NCBI GenBank assembly: GCA_018261615.1
Contig: JAGTSE010000013.1
Span: 1-64,000, forward strand
Length of the DNA stretch: 64,000 bases
Direction: 5' to 3'
Source: Pseudomonadota bacterium
GTDB lineage: Bacteria; Pseudomonadota; Gammaproteobacteria; Enterobacterales; Enterobacteriaceae
Part shown: positions 20,875 to 30,050 of the stretch, one piece after another
Layout of the letters: each line of letters starts with the position of its first letter
Position numbering within the stretch: position 1 is the first letter of the stretch
Notes under the pieces: generated by a model
The model's database searches: none
Told to the model about the DNA's origin: nothing
Seen by the model: the letters and a program-made list of their open reading frames with translations, nothing else
Program-made: the position numbers and the translations under genes

Positions 20875-21735
20875 TCAGCGCCGTTGCGATGCGTGGTTTT
20901 TACGGTATTGCAGCGGCGTTTCACCGATACCTTTCCTGAAAGCGCTAATAAACCAGGTGACGTCAGAAAATCCTACCCGTGCGGCGATATCGCGAATGCT
21001 GTGCGGGCTGTGCAGCAGATAGTCGCAGGCTTTGCGCAGGCGAATGGTGTTGAGATAGTGGTTAATCAGCTCGCCGGTTTCTTCATGGAAGCGGCGCGAG
21101 ATGTAGCTGCGCGATTTCCCCAGCTCTTGCGCCAGCTTTCCCAGGCTGAATTTTTGCTGGTAGTTCTCTTCCAGCCAGAACATAACCGGCGTGGCAATCC
21201 CGCAACCTTCTTCTGGTAATTTCTCACTCTCTTCCGGCAACATACTCAGCAGATTCAACAACAGGCAAGCGACCTGTTCGCCGTTCAGTTTCGTGCTGGC
21301 AGCCAGCCTGGCGTAGCCGCTGAACAGATGGTCGATATGGGGATGAATGGTTGCCGCATCTATCACCACCGCCGCGCCGCCGCGCTGAGAAAGTCGTTGT
21401 AAACGTCGGTGATTGTGCGGGAAATCGCGGAAATAATGGAGGATAGCGTGGTGATCAACATGAATGATAGTGCGGCGATAACTCGCCTGCGCCTGCTCAT
21501 CGACCATCACTTTATGGATGGTCAGCGGCGGAAAGAAAAACAGCCGCCCAGGGCGCATGGTGTACTGGCGATTATCGACGATCACCACGCCAAATCCCTC
21601 CTCGACGTACAGCACTTCCAGGCACTGATGCCAGTGGTGATAGCGCACCGTATTGGCAAACAGGCGGCTGAACGATGCAACCGCATCGTTGAGGGTGATC
21701 AGTTCCAGTCTCTCTGTTTGCCAGTTGTCTGCCAT
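20875..21735 (-). CDS. AraC-family regulator of the uronate cluster
   Basis: A 286-residue regulator with an N-terminal cupin sensor (residues about 20-100; HWHQCLEVLYVEEGFG and RLFFFPPLTIHKV) and a C-terminal double helix-turn-helix (about 180-280; LAQELGKSRSYISRRFHEETG and IRDIAARVGFSDVTWFISAFRK). It is divergent from the DUF2264-symporter-GH88 genes and is the obvious candidate to activate them on sensing an oligosaccharide or uronate. The effector is not known. Confidence 0.9.
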   Translation of the reverse strand: MADNWQTERLELITLNDAVASFSRLFANTVRYHHWHQCLEVLYVEEGFGVVIVDNRQYTMRPGRLFFFPPLTIHKVMVDEQAQASYRRTIIHVDHHAILHYFRDFPHNHRRLQRLSQRGGAAVVIDAATIHPHIDHLFSGYARLAASTKLNGEQVACLLLNLLSMLPEESEKLPEEGCGIATPVMFWLEENYQQKFSLGKLAQELGKSRSYISRRFHEETGELINHYLNTIRLRKACDYLLHSPHSIRDIAARVGFSDVTWFISAFRKGIGETPLQYRKNHASQRR

Positions 21736-21828
21736 AGTGCAACCAAACTCAACTTTTTCCCCGGTGACGCTATTTATAAACCACAGTTTTAAATTTCCTC
21801 AATAATGGGTTCAGCTAAAGCTTAGCGG

Positions 21829-21844
21829 TGTGACAGAGCTAACA
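21829..21844. promoter_or_regulatory. CRP-site-like sequence before the DUF2264 gene
   Basis: TGTGACAGAGCTAACA fits TGTGA-N6-TCACA at 9 of 10 defined positions. It lies 57-72 bases before the ATG at 21901, a suitable place for catabolite activation of a sugar-use operon. Confidence 0.45.
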
Positions 21845-21900
21845 TTTCCCCTTCCTGGCGATTCACTATGCTTCTGCCACACGATACGGGAGAGAAACCT

Positions 21901-23724
21901 ATGCAGGCGGCGGAAGTGAAAACCTCAAATCCATTGTCATCCCGCGCGGAGGTAGCCTGCGCGTTGACGCAGATGCTGGACGCGCTGGATAAGCAGTTTC
22001 CACAGGGCGCAGCGCGATTTTCGCTGGGAGCAACCAGCGCGCATTACAGCGTAGATATTGCCGAAATGGAGGGGCTATCCCGCGCGTTGTGGGGGCTGTT
22101 TCCGTTGATGGCGGGCGGCGATGTGGAAACGTTCAGCGATAAATATCTGACGGCCATTAAGCGCGGCACCGATCCACAAAGTGCCGGTTACTGGGGAGAA
22201 ACCGGGCCGTACGATCAGCGGCTGGTGGAGATGGCCACCTACGGTCTGGGGCTGGCGTTACTCGGCGAGAAGCTGACGGTGAAATTCAGCGAGGCCGGGA
22301 CCCATAACCTGCATCAGTGGCTTAATCAAATCACCGATGCTGAGATGCCCGATAGCAACTGGAATTTCTTCGCCATCATGGTGCAACTGGGGTTTAAACG
22401 CGCCGGATTACCCTGGGAGCCTGCAGCTATCGCGCACCGTTTTCACCTGATGGATGCCTATTACCTTGGCGACGGCTGGTATTCCGATGGTCCTGGCCGA
22501 CCAAAGGATTACTACATTTCGATGGCGTTCCATTTCTATGGCCTGATCTACGCCACGCTGAATGGGGAAGAGGATGCCGAACGCGCGGCTATTATCCGCC
22601 AGCGAGCCAGCCTGTTTGCACAGGACTTTATCTATATGTCGGCGGCAGAAGGAGAGTCGGTGCCGTTTGGCCGCAGCCTGACCTACCGTTTTGCGATGGT
22701 GGCTTTCTGGAGTGCGGTGGCGTTCTCCGGGCTGGAGGTTTTTTCGCCCGGCGTGGTGAAAGGTCTGATCCTGCGCCATCTGCGCTGGTGGCTACGGCAG
22801 CCGATTTTCGATCGCGATGGCATCCTGACGCTCGGTTTTGCTTATCCGAACCTGACGATGTGTGAAGACTACAACTCGCCGGGCTCGCCCTACTGGGCGC
22901 TGAAAGTCTTCTTGATCCTTGCGCTGCCGGAATCTCACCTATTCTGGCGGGCGGAAGAGCTGCCGCTGCCCGTGTTGGCTCCACAGCGCGTTATTCCGCC
23001 TGCGGGGCAGATCCTCGTGCATACCGATCAGTCACGGCATGTCTGGATGCTGACGTCCGGCCAGCTGGAACTGAACAACTACGTCAATACCGAGGCGAAA
23101 TACACCAAATTTGCCTACTCCAGCCGGTTCGGTTTCACCATTGAACGTGGGCGCTATGGTATCAAGCATGCCGCCTGTGATTCGATGCTGTTACTCAGTG
23201 AAGGTGATAACTACTTCCGTGGCCGCCGCGAGTGTGACGAGGTCGTGGTCAGCCCACAGGCGATTTTCTCCCGCTGGTCGCCGTGGCATGACGTGCTGAT
23301 CGCGAGCTGGCTTATTCCCTGCAACGACTGGCATATTCGCGTGCATTGCATTGATTCTGCACGTCATTTACAGAGCGTCGAGGGCGGTTTTGCCGTGCTG
23401 AAAGCCTCGCATCGTCATGAGCAAAACGGCAGTCTGGTGGTGGCGGAAAATGGCGTCAGCGGTATTTTCGAACTGCTGGCTGACAATCCGCGGGAAGCTG
23501 ACAGCGTGGTAACGCCGCCGAACAGCAGCATTATGTTTGCCTCCTGCGCCTCCATTCCCGTGCTGCGCGGCACGATAACGCCGGGCCGGCAATGGCTGGC
23601 CTGCGCGGTACAGGCGGCTGTGACAGAACCGGCGTTTCACCCGCGCTTACCGCAATTATTCATAGAAGAACATGCGCTGGTGATCTACTCGCCCGCGCAG
23701 GAAAAAATCGTTATTACATTTTAA
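21901..23724 (+). CDS. DUF2264 protein, probable glycan-processing enzyme
   Basis: A 607-residue protein of the DUF2264 family with no signal peptide, so cytoplasmic. The family half runs to about residue 375, with SVDIAEMEGLSRALWGLFPL, DSNWNFFAIMVQLGFKRAG, YYLGDGWYSDGPGRPKDYY and MCEDYNSPGSPYWALK; the pattern of aromatic and acidic residues suggests an (alpha/alpha)6-barrel glycosidase or lyase. The rest looks beta-rich. The ATG at 21901 was chosen for GGGAGAG upstream; another ATG lies at 21868. It leads the symporter and GH88 genes, so it probably acts on the same unsaturated uronic-acid oligosaccharides. Its exact activity is unknown. Confidence 0.85.
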   Translation: MQAAEVKTSNPLSSRAEVACALTQMLDALDKQFPQGAARFSLGATSAHYSVDIAEMEGLSRALWGLFPLMAGGDVETFSDKYLTAIKRGTDPQSAGYWGETGPYDQRLVEMATYGLGLALLGEKLTVKFSEAGTHNLHQWLNQITDAEMPDSNWNFFAIMVQLGFKRAGLPWEPAAIAHRFHLMDAYYLGDGWYSDGPGRPKDYYISMAFHFYGLIYATLNGEEDAERAAIIRQRASLFAQDFIYMSAAEGESVPFGRSLTYRFAMVAFWSAVAFSGLEVFSPGVVKGLILRHLRWWLRQPIFDRDGILTLGFAYPNLTMCEDYNSPGSPYWALKVFLILALPESHLFWRAEELPLPVLAPQRVIPPAGQILVHTDQSRHVWMLTSGQLELNNYVNTEAKYTKFAYSSRFGFTIERGRYGIKHAACDSMLLLSEGDNYFRGRRECDEVVVSPQAIFSRWSPWHDVLIASWLIPCNDWHIRVHCIDSARHLQSVEGGFAVLKASHRHEQNGSLVVAENGVSGIFELLADNPREADSVVTPPNSSIMFASCASIPVLRGTITPGRQWLACAVQAAVTEPAFHPRLPQLFIEEHALVIYSPAQEKIVITF

Positions 23725-23787
23725 TTAAACGCCCGGTTGCGGCCGGGTATATATCTCTGAGCCCTACATGCTTTCGTCGAGGATAGT

Positions 23788-25056
23788 ATGGAAAGAATAG
23801 CTATTAATAATAAAACAGAGTATTACAAAATCAGCGGATTTATATTCCTCTACTTTTTTACCTGGTCCGCCAGTATTGGTTTGTTGGCTATCTGGTTGGG
23901 GCAAAAAGCCAATCTTAGTGGAACGATAATTGGTACTGTATTTGCTATTAATGGGATATTTTCTGTGATCCTGAAACCGATATATGGTTATATCCTGGAT
24001 AAAATCGGCATGAGCAAATATTTGCTCTATTTTGTTGTGCTGATGTCTGCGCTGATGGCCCCGTTTTTTATTTACGTGTATCAACCGCTGCTTATTTCCA
24101 ATACCTTAGTGGGTATTATTGTTGGCGCGATTTATTTAAGTTTTGCCTGGTATGCTGGCGTCGCTGCCTGCGAATCCTATACCGATCGTTACAGCCGCTT
24201 AAACGGCATGGAGTTCGGACAAATCCGCATGTGGGGATCGCTCGGTTGGGCTGTCGCGTCGTCATTTTCCGGCCTGCTGTTTAACCTCTCTCCGGCTTAT
24301 AACTTCATTATGGGTTCTGTTGCCTCGCTGATCATGCTGGTGGTGCTACTGAGCCTGAAAGTGAATATCCACTCCGCCCACGCCAGCGACGTGCTGACGA
24401 ACGAGAAAATCGTGCCGGCGGATGTTTACGCGCTGTTACGTAACCGTAAGTTCTGGGCTTTCTGCCTGTATGTCGCAGGCGTGGCGTGGATGATGTTTAT
24501 CGCCGAACAGCAGTTCTCCCGCTACTTTGTCACCTTCTTTACGGATATCCACCAGGGCAACGCGGTGTTTGGTTACCTGGGCACGGTGCAGTCCGGCATG
24601 GAATTTGTCATGTATATGGTGATCCCGCTGTTCGTGAATTTTATCGGAGCAAAACGCGGGTTACTGATCGTCGGGCTGGTGGTGGGCGCGCGGCTGATTA
24701 TTTCCGGGTTGTGCGAATCGCATCTGCTGATTTCGGTATTAAAACCGCTGTACGGCCTGGAAATCTGCCTGCTGCTGGTATCGGTATTTAAATATATCGC
24801 CGAGCATTTCGATAAACGAGTTAACGCCACCATGTATTTATTGGGTTATCAGGCGATGCTGTATGTTGGTAATGTGGTGGTCTCTTCTCCGGCCGGAATA
24901 TTGTATGACCGTATCGGCTTTGAAAATACCTACATCATTATGGGCTGTATTGCGCTGAGCTTTACCTTTATTTCGTTATTTACCTTGTCTGCCTGTCAGA
25001 GCAAATGGCGACAGCATCAAGCATTAGATATTGCCCGCGATAATGCAGCTCGCTGA
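23788..25056 (+). CDS. LacY-type oligosaccharide:H+ symporter (MFS)
   Basis: A 422-residue, 12-helix major-facilitator protein of the oligosaccharide:H+ symporter family (LacY, RafB, CscB). Family signs are FTWSASIGLLAIWLG at the start of helix 1, the GYILDKIG loop after helix 2, and GQIRMWGSLGWAVASSFSG, which matches LacY's RARMFGxxGWALxAS block. The N-terminal third is rich in A and T compared with its neighbours. Placed between DUF2264 and GH88 genes, it most likely imports an unsaturated uronyl oligosaccharide. The substrate is inferred from context only. Confidence 0.9.
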   Translation: MERIAINNKTEYYKISGFIFLYFFTWSASIGLLAIWLGQKANLSGTIIGTVFAINGIFSVILKPIYGYILDKIGMSKYLLYFVVLMSALMAPFFIYVYQPLLISNTLVGIIVGAIYLSFAWYAGVAACESYTDRYSRLNGMEFGQIRMWGSLGWAVASSFSGLLFNLSPAYNFIMGSVASLIMLVVLLSLKVNIHSAHASDVLTNEKIVPADVYALLRNRKFWAFCLYVAGVAWMMFIAEQQFSRYFVTFFTDIHQGNAVFGYLGTVQSGMEFVMYMVIPLFVNFIGAKRGLLIVGLVVGARLIISGLCESHLLISVLKPLYGLEICLLLVSVFKYIAEHFDKRVNATMYLLGYQAMLYVGNVVVSSPAGILYDRIGFENTYIIMGCIALSFTFISLFTLSACQSKWRQHQALDIARDNAAR

Positions 25057-25088
25057 TCTTATTTTCTGTAATAACAAGGAATCGAAAT

Positions 25089-26279
25089 ATGTTAAGTAAA
25101 ATCGCTGAGGAAACGTTACGCGATTATCCGGGCACGCCGATAGATGTGCAGTCGTTTAAAGATGAACTGGATTCCGCGCGTGCGCATACCCTTGAACTGA
25201 TTCGCCGTCATTTAACGGATTTCGGTGATAAATTCCCCGCCGAAACCTGCGTCCAGGGGTATTACCCGCTGACCGAAAATGTTGAGTGGACCACCAGCTT
25301 CTGGACCGGGCAATTGTGGTTGGCGTGGGAGATGAGCGGCGATGACGTTTTTCGCGCGATGGCTGAGCGCCATGTGCGCTCTTTTGGTCTGCGCATTGCC
25401 GGGCGTCACGATACCAATACGCACGATTTGGGTTTCTTATATACGCTCTCCTGCGTGGCCGCCTGGCGTCTGACCGGCAATCATGAGGCGCGCGGGTTTG
25501 CCTTGCTGGCTGCCGAAGCGCTGCTGGAACGCTTTCACGAGAAAGCGCAAATCATTCAGGCCTGGGGCGATTTACAGGACTCCGATCAGGCCGGTCGCAT
25601 GATTATCGACTGCAATATGAACCTGCCGCTGCTCTACTGGGCCAGTGAGCAGACCGGGGATCGGCGCTTTGCCCGGGCCGCGCAGGTACATGTACAGCAG
25701 GCGGCGAAATACCTGATCCGCGAAGATGCTTCCACCTTTCACACTTATTATATGGACGTGCAAACCGGTGCGCCGCGCTATGGCAACACGCAGCAGGGGT
25801 ATGCCGATGACTCCTGCTGGTCACGCGGCCAGGCGTGGGGGATTTACGGTTTCCTGCTGAGCTTTATCTACACTGGCGATAAAGAGATGGTGGCGCTGTC
25901 GAAACGGCTGGCAAATTACTTCCTCAACCGTTTACCGGAAGATGCGGTGTGCCACTGGGATCTGGCGCTGGTGGGCAGCGATGCATTGCGCGACTCCTCT
26001 TCGGCGGCGATTGCGGTGTGCGGCTTGCTGGAACTGATTAAACATCTACCGGTGACTGACCCCGATCGCGCGCGTTATCAACAGTGGGTGATGCGCATTA
26101 TGTCGTCGCTGGGTAAGCACTACCTGGCCGGAAAAAATGAAGCCACGACCGGGCTACTGAAACATTCGGTCTATCATCTGTCGGGCAATAAAGGGGTGGA
26201 TGAGTGTTGTAGCTGGGGGGATTACTTCTATGTGGAGGCGCTGGCGCGCTTTTCGCAGAGCTGGAAACTGTACTGGTAG
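25089..26279 (+). CDS. GH88 unsaturated glucuronyl hydrolase
   Basis: Cytoplasmic family 88 hydrolase that removes the delta-4,5-unsaturated uronic acid left at the non-reducing end by polysaccharide lyases. The 396-residue product has THDLGFLY with Asp113 and IIDCNMNLPLLYWA with Asp174; their spacing of 61 equals that of the catalytic Asp88 and Asp149 of Bacillus UGL. Also seen are QGYADDSCWSRGQAWGIYGF and the C-terminal ECCSWGDYFYVEAL. It is the last gene of the cluster and is followed by a strong hairpin. Which glycan supplies the substrate cannot be told. Confidence 0.93.
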   Translation: MLSKIAEETLRDYPGTPIDVQSFKDELDSARAHTLELIRRHLTDFGDKFPAETCVQGYYPLTENVEWTTSFWTGQLWLAWEMSGDDVFRAMAERHVRSFGLRIAGRHDTNTHDLGFLYTLSCVAAWRLTGNHEARGFALLAAEALLERFHEKAQIIQAWGDLQDSDQAGRMIIDCNMNLPLLYWASEQTGDRRFARAAQVHVQQAAKYLIREDASTFHTYYMDVQTGAPRYGNTQQGYADDSCWSRGQAWGIYGFLLSFIYTGDKEMVALSKRLANYFLNRLPEDAVCHWDLALVGSDALRDSSSAAIAVCGLLELIKHLPVTDPDRARYQQWVMRIMSSLGKHYLAGKNEATTGLLKHSVYHLSGNKGVDECCSWGDYFYVEALARFSQSWKLYW

Positions 26280-26289
26280 AAATAAAAAC

Positions 26290-26349
26290 GCCGGATAGCG
26301 GCTGTGCTTATCCGGCTTTCGTCACTTCCCCTCGCCGTGCGGTGAGGGG
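26290..26349. terminator. Two hairpins between the GH88 gene and ygiN
   Basis: GCCGGATA/TATCCGGC (26290-26297, 26309-26316) is an 8-bp stem followed by TTT and resembles a REP-type element. A second stem, CCCCTCGCC/GGTGAGGGG (26328-26336, 26341-26349), follows. Both lie between convergent gene ends and probably terminate transcription from either side. Confidence 0.65.
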
Positions 26350-26356
26350 CGCGTTC

Positions 26357-26671
26357 TCAAAGACCCGCTTGCAGGATGCGGATATGCGTTTCCAGCACGT
26401 CGCCTTTGACCGCTTCGCTCCACGCTTTCATATGCGGCGTTTGCAGGTGAGCTTCAAGATGCGCCACGCTTTCCCACTGCTCCACCATCATAATGGAATC
26501 CGGCGCAGTAGCCTGGAAGCTAACGCCGGCAGCGTGATCGACCAGTGGCTCATAGCCGTGGCACCCCTCTTCCTGCAACACAACAGGAACGATTTTCGCG
26601 AACTGATCGAGTACAGCCTGGCGATGATGCTGCCCGGGACGGGTACGGATTTCGGCAATAACTGTCAACAT
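26357..26671 (-). CDS. ygiN: Quinol monooxygenase YgiN
   Basis: Small ferredoxin-like (ABM-fold) monooxygenase that oxidises quinols such as menadiol; with MdaB it forms a proposed quinone redox cycle. The 104-residue product equals E. coli YgiN in length, starting MLTVIAEIRTRPG with EEGCHGYEPLVDH and MVEQWESVAHLEAHLQTPHM. GGAG lies before the start. mdaB lies 34 bases upstream on the same strand. Confidence 0.96.
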   Translation of the reverse strand: MLTVIAEIRTRPGQHHRQAVLDQFAKIVPVVLQEEGCHGYEPLVDHAAGVSFQATAPDSIMMVEQWESVAHLEAHLQTPHMKAWSEAVKGDVLETHIRILQAGL

Positions 26672-26705
26672 AATTGGCTAACTCCTTCTAAGTCCAGCTA
26701 CACAG

Positions 26706-27287
26706 TTAAGCAAAAATCTCCGCCAGATGCTTGCGATATTCTGCGATATAACGCGGTACGTCCGGCATTTTAATCACGTCATTGGTGATAAAAGTCGGCA
26801 GCGCTTCCATACCGAGGAACTGATTCGCTTTGTGGAACGGCAGGTAAACACCATCAACGCCGACACCGTGGAAGAACTGCTCTTTCTCGGTGAACGCTTC
26901 CAGCGGCGCATTCCAGGTCAGCGACAGCATATAGGTTTTGCCCTGAATCAGACCGCCGGAACCGTATTTTTTGGCGGCATCGGAACGGGTGCGGCCATCG
27001 CTGGCGTACAGTGAGCCGTGACCTTCGGTGAACACGTCGTCCATATATTTCTTCACAGTCCACGGCGCGCCCATCCACCAGCCCGGCATCTGCCAGATAA
27101 CGGTGTCGGCCCACAGAAAGTTCTGCACTTCCGCTTTGATGTCGTAATCCCCGTCGGTACGCACGGTTTTAACATCATGTCCGAGGTCGCGCAGATAGCT
27201 TTCCGCAGCTTCGGTCAGAGTGTTGTTCAGTTGGCCATTAGAGTGCGAGAATTTTTTCGCACCGTTGATAATCAAAATATTGCTCAT
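26706..27287 (-). CDS. mdaB: NADPH:quinone oxidoreductase MdaB
   Basis: FAD-dependent flavodoxin-fold reductase that reduces quinones by two electrons. The 193-residue length matches E. coli. It begins MSNILIINGAKKFSHSNGQLN with the flavin phosphate loop, has IWQMPGWWMGAPWTVKKYMDDVF and GKTYMLSLTWNAPLEAF. AAGGA precedes the start. It is co-directional with ygiN and downstream of qseBC, as in E. coli. Confidence 0.97.
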   Translation of the reverse strand: MSNILIINGAKKFSHSNGQLNNTLTEAAESYLRDLGHDVKTVRTDGDYDIKAEVQNFLWADTVIWQMPGWWMGAPWTVKKYMDDVFTEGHGSLYASDGRTRSDAAKKYGSGGLIQGKTYMLSLTWNAPLEAFTEKEQFFHGVGVDGVYLPFHKANQFLGMEALPTFITNDVIKMPDVPRYIAEYRKHLAEIFA

Positions 27288-27393
27288 GGGATGTCCTTAA
27301 TCAAAATCGAATGGCGGCAATATTACCCTGAACATCGGGACGGAAAAATTGGCAAAAAGTGCAAAGACTTTTACGTTGGGTGCAATAATCTCG

Positions 27394-28740
27394 CTACCAC
27401 GTCATCTGCGCGACAAAGCCTCCCTCAGGATGATTGCTGAAGGAAACCGACATGCGATGCAGCCTGGCGATGCGTTTAACAATCGACAAACCGAGCCCGC
27501 TGCCGGTGGCGCTTTGCCCTGGTGGGCGGTAGAAACGCTCACCGGCGCGCTTTTTCATCTCATCGCTCATGCCGGTGCCGTTATCCCGCACGGTCAGTGA
27601 ATGGCTATCCAGCGTGACATCCACCGTGCTTCCCGGCGGACTGTAGCGGATCGCATTATCCAGCAGATTGCGTATCATCAGGCTGAGCAACAGCGGCTGG
27701 CCTTCGCGGCTGACGGAGGGCGTATTCAGATGTAAACGCACTTCAATACCCGCCTGTTGCGCCGGGTGGTAGATATCCATGATGGCCGATTGCAGCACGT
27801 TCTCCAGCGCAACGGTTTCGATATCCGCCAGATTATCCAGCGAATCCAGCCTTGATAAAGTGAGTAACTGATCGACCAGGCGTGTGGCGCGATCAATACC
27901 GCGATGCAGCTGGGAGAGCGCTTTTTGCAGCGCTTCGGGGTCATCATTGGAAAGCTGCGCCACTTCGGTTTGTACTTTCAGCGCCGCCAGCGGGCTACGC
28001 AGTTCATGCGCGGCATCAGAGGTGAAACGCCGCTCGCGCAGCATCATGGTATGCGTGCGGGCAAAAAGCTGATTCAGTGCATCGACCAGTGGCCGTACCT
28101 CGCTGGGCACGCCTTGCGTATTTAATGGTTGAGCGAGAGCCGGCGCGCGATACCGCAGCGCCAGCGCCAGTTTTTTCAGCGGTCGCAATTCAACGCTCAG
28201 CAGCACGACCAGTAAGATCAGCATTAATGGCAGGGCAACCAGCCAGGGCGTGAGCTGGGAGGTAATAATTTCCAGCGCCATCTGCTGGCGATATTCCCAC
28301 TCCTGGCCGACCACAATGCGGAAGGTATTGTCCGGTGCAGTCAGCCAGAGAAAACGCCAGCGTTCGTCATCATCACGCAAATGACCATTATCAAAACCTT
28401 CGCGCCGATAGCTGTAAGGGATCTCTTTGCCGTTATCACCGTCGTGCAGCAGCATTTTGCCGTCGGTTGAATAGATGGCGAATGCCAGCGCGTCATCGTC
28501 CAGATGACCGTGTTTGATCTTCTTGCTGGCGATCTGCGGCGCGGGATTTTTAAGCTGTTCAAATTCCATCACGCTTAAGCGTTTGGCAAATAACATTTGC
28601 TGCGTATCGAACAATTTATCGAGCTTTGAACGCGTCTGATCCCAGGCCACCAGGCTGGCACACAGCCAGGCCGCCATAGCCAGCAGAAAGAAGAGTATGG
28701 TCAGGCGCAGACGCAGACTCAGTGGATGGGTGATTTTCAT
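27394..28740 (-). CDS. qseC: Sensor histidine kinase QseC
   Basis: Inner-membrane kinase of the QseBC two-component system, reported to respond to catecholamines and autoinducer-3 in E. coli and to cross-talk with PmrB. The 448-residue product has membrane segments near residues 13-33 and 165-184 around a periplasmic sensor, the phospho-acceptor H245 in [14 protein letters not shown], and ATPase boxes [21 protein letters not shown] and [13 protein letters not shown]. The start overlaps the qseB stop (ATGA). Confidence 0.97.
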   Translation of the reverse strand: MKITHPLSLRLRLTILFFLLAMAAWLCASLVAWDQTRSKLDKLFDTQQMLFAKRLSVMEFEQLKNPAPQIASKKIKHGHLDDDALAFAIYSTDGKMLLHDGDNGKEIPYSYRREGFDNGHLRDDDERWRFLWLTAPDNTFRIVVGQEWEYRQQMALEIITSQLTPWLVALPLMLILLVVLLSVELRPLKKLALALRYRAPALAQPLNTQGVPSEVRPLVDALNQLFARTHTMMLRERRFTSDAAHELRSPLAALKVQTEVAQLSNDDPEALQKALSQLHRGIDRATRLVDQLLTLSRLDSLDNLADIETVALENVLQSAIMDIYHPAQQAGIEVRLHLNTPSVSREGQPLLLSLMIRNLLDNAIRYSPPGSTVDVTLDSHSLTVRDNGTGMSDEMKKRAGERFYRPPGQSATGSGLGLSIVKRIARLHRMSVSFSNHPEGGFVAQMTW

Positions 28741-29396
28741 GCGTCTCCCAGCGTATAACCGATGCCATGAACGGTGCGGATAAACGCGCTACCGAGCTTG
28801 CGCCGCAAGTGGTGGACATGCACTTCGACCGCATTGCTGGAGAGTTCATCGTCCCAGTTATAGAGTTTCTCTTCGATTAATTTACGCGGCAACACGCGCC
28901 CGGCGTTGCGCAGCAACAGCTCCAGCAGGGCAAACTCTTTCGGCTTTAACACTAGCGTTTCGCCCTCCAGTGTGGCAATCAGGCTGGCCGGGTCAAGAGT
29001 TACCGGGCCGTGTCGCAACACGCTTTGCGTTTGCCCGTGGGTGCGGCGGATCAACACTTCCAGCCGGGCGGCGACTTCGACCAGCGCAAAAGGTTTGCAC
29101 AGATAATCATCCCCGCCCAGGCGCAAACCTTCGACACGCTGATCAATGGCATCACGGGCGGTGAGGATCAATACCGGTTCGCTGCGTTTTTGGCTGCGCC
29201 AGTGGCGAAGAATATCCAGCCCGTCAATGGCTGGCAGCGTCAAATCCAGGATCACCGCATCGTAAGGCGCGGTAAACAACGCGGCCTGACCCTGATTGCC
29301 ATCGGTGAACCAGTCAATGCTAAATCCTTTTTTGCTCAGCCCGGCTTTGATGCCGTCGCCGATGAGCGTGTCATCTTCAATCAATAAAATGCGCAC
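28737..29396 (-). CDS. qseB: Response regulator QseB
   Basis: OmpR-family regulator paired with QseC. The 219-residue product has a receiver domain with acidic pocket EDD (residues 7-9), phospho-acceptor Asp51 in VILDLTLP and Lys near position 101, followed by a winged-helix DNA-binding domain with [21 protein letters not shown] and [13 protein letters not shown]. It is divergent from ygiW, and a PmrA/QseB-type direct repeat lies in the intergenic region. Confidence 0.97.
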   Translation of the reverse strand: MRILLIEDDTLIGDGIKAGLSKKGFSIDWFTDGNQGQAALFTAPYDAVILDLTLPAIDGLDILRHWRSQKRSEPVLILTARDAIDQRVEGLRLGGDDYLCKPFALVEVAARLEVLIRRTHGQTQSVLRHGPVTLDPASLIATLEGETLVLKPKEFALLELLLRNAGRVLPRKLIEEKLYNWDDELSSNAVEVHVHHLRRKLGSAFIRTVHGIGYTLGDA

Positions 29397-29478
29397 ATGG
29401 CCTCCTTTCTCCCGCGACTTTCATGCAGTTAAACCGCTTGCGACAGGTAATGTACAGTGGAAAATTTTCTTTTCTCCC

Positions 29479-29495
29479 CTTAAGAAGTTGTTAAG
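29479..29495 (+). promoter_or_regulatory. PmrA/QseB-type direct repeat upstream of ygiW
   Basis: CTTAAG-AAGTT-GTTAAG matches the PmrA/BasR box (two TTAA-type half sites, 5-base spacer) and the very similar QseB motif. It lies 49 bases before the ygiW start and 83 bases from qseB. Regulation of ygiW and qseBC by QseB/PmrA is known in E. coli. Confidence 0.6.
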
Positions 29496-29543
29496 AAGTT
29501 ACAGGTTAAATGAGCGGAAACCACAGGAAAAGGAAGAGAAAAG

Positions 29544-29933
29544 ATGAAGAAGATTTCTGCAATTATCGCCGCTATTGCACTGTGTTCCGCCCCCGCTTTC
29601 GCGGCGAATCAGGGGGGCTTTACCGGTCCGGGATCTGCGCAGCAGAGCGGTGGATTCACCGGCCCGGACAGCAGCAAAGCGACCGTCGAAAGCGCTAAGT
29701 CGCTGCGTGACGATGCCTGGGTTACGCTGCGTGGCAATATTGTCGAGCGCCTCTCTGACCATACTTATTTATTTAAGGATGCTACTGGCACCATCAATGT
29801 CGATATCAACCGTAAGCGCTGGAATGGCGTGACGGTCGGGCCACAGGATGTGGTCGAGATCCAGGGAGAAGTCGATAAGGACTGGAATTCGGTGGAAGTC
29901 GACGTCAAAGAGATTCGTAAAGTCACTCAGTAA
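29544..29933 (+). CDS. ygiW: Periplasmic OB-fold (BOF) stress protein YgiW
   Basis: A 129-residue exported protein of the BOF/YdeI family, linked in E. coli and Salmonella (VisP) to peroxide and envelope stress. The signal peptide MKKISAIIAAIALCSAPAFA is cut at AFA-AN. The OB-fold core follows with SLRDDAWVTLRGNIVERL and DATGTINVDINRKRWNG. It has two GGFTGP repeats just after the signal peptide. It is divergent from qseB, sharing the control region that carries a PmrA/QseB-type box. Confidence 0.95.
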   Translation: MKKISAIIAAIALCSAPAFAANQGGFTGPGSAQQSGGFTGPDSSKATVESAKSLRDDAWVTLRGNIVERLSDHTYLFKDATGTINVDINRKRWNGVTVGPQDVVEIQGEVDKDWNSVEVDVKEIRKVTQ

Positions 29934-29974
29934 GCGCCTGTTGCGCGTGAAAAATCGCTCATCGTTATGACTCT

Positions 29975-30004
29975 TTGCCGCAGATAAGGTAGTATCTGCG
30001 GCAA
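29975..30004. repeat. Perfect 12-bp inverted repeat between ygiW and parC
   Basis: TTGCCGCAGATA (29975-29986) and TATCTGCGGCAA (29993-30004) pair exactly around a 6-base loop. It ends 46 bases before the parC ATG. No U-run follows, so it could be a factor-dependent terminator for ygiW, a protein-binding site or a leader hairpin of parC. Confidence 0.7.
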
Positions 30005-30050
30005 TATTGCCGTCGCACAGGCGGTCGCATACGTTGAGGAATCTCGATTA

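Noticed and set aside
19725..20939. A 404-codon open frame on the plus strand
   Set aside because: It is antisense to the LysR-type gene, whose protein is clearly real; the antisense product has no family features.
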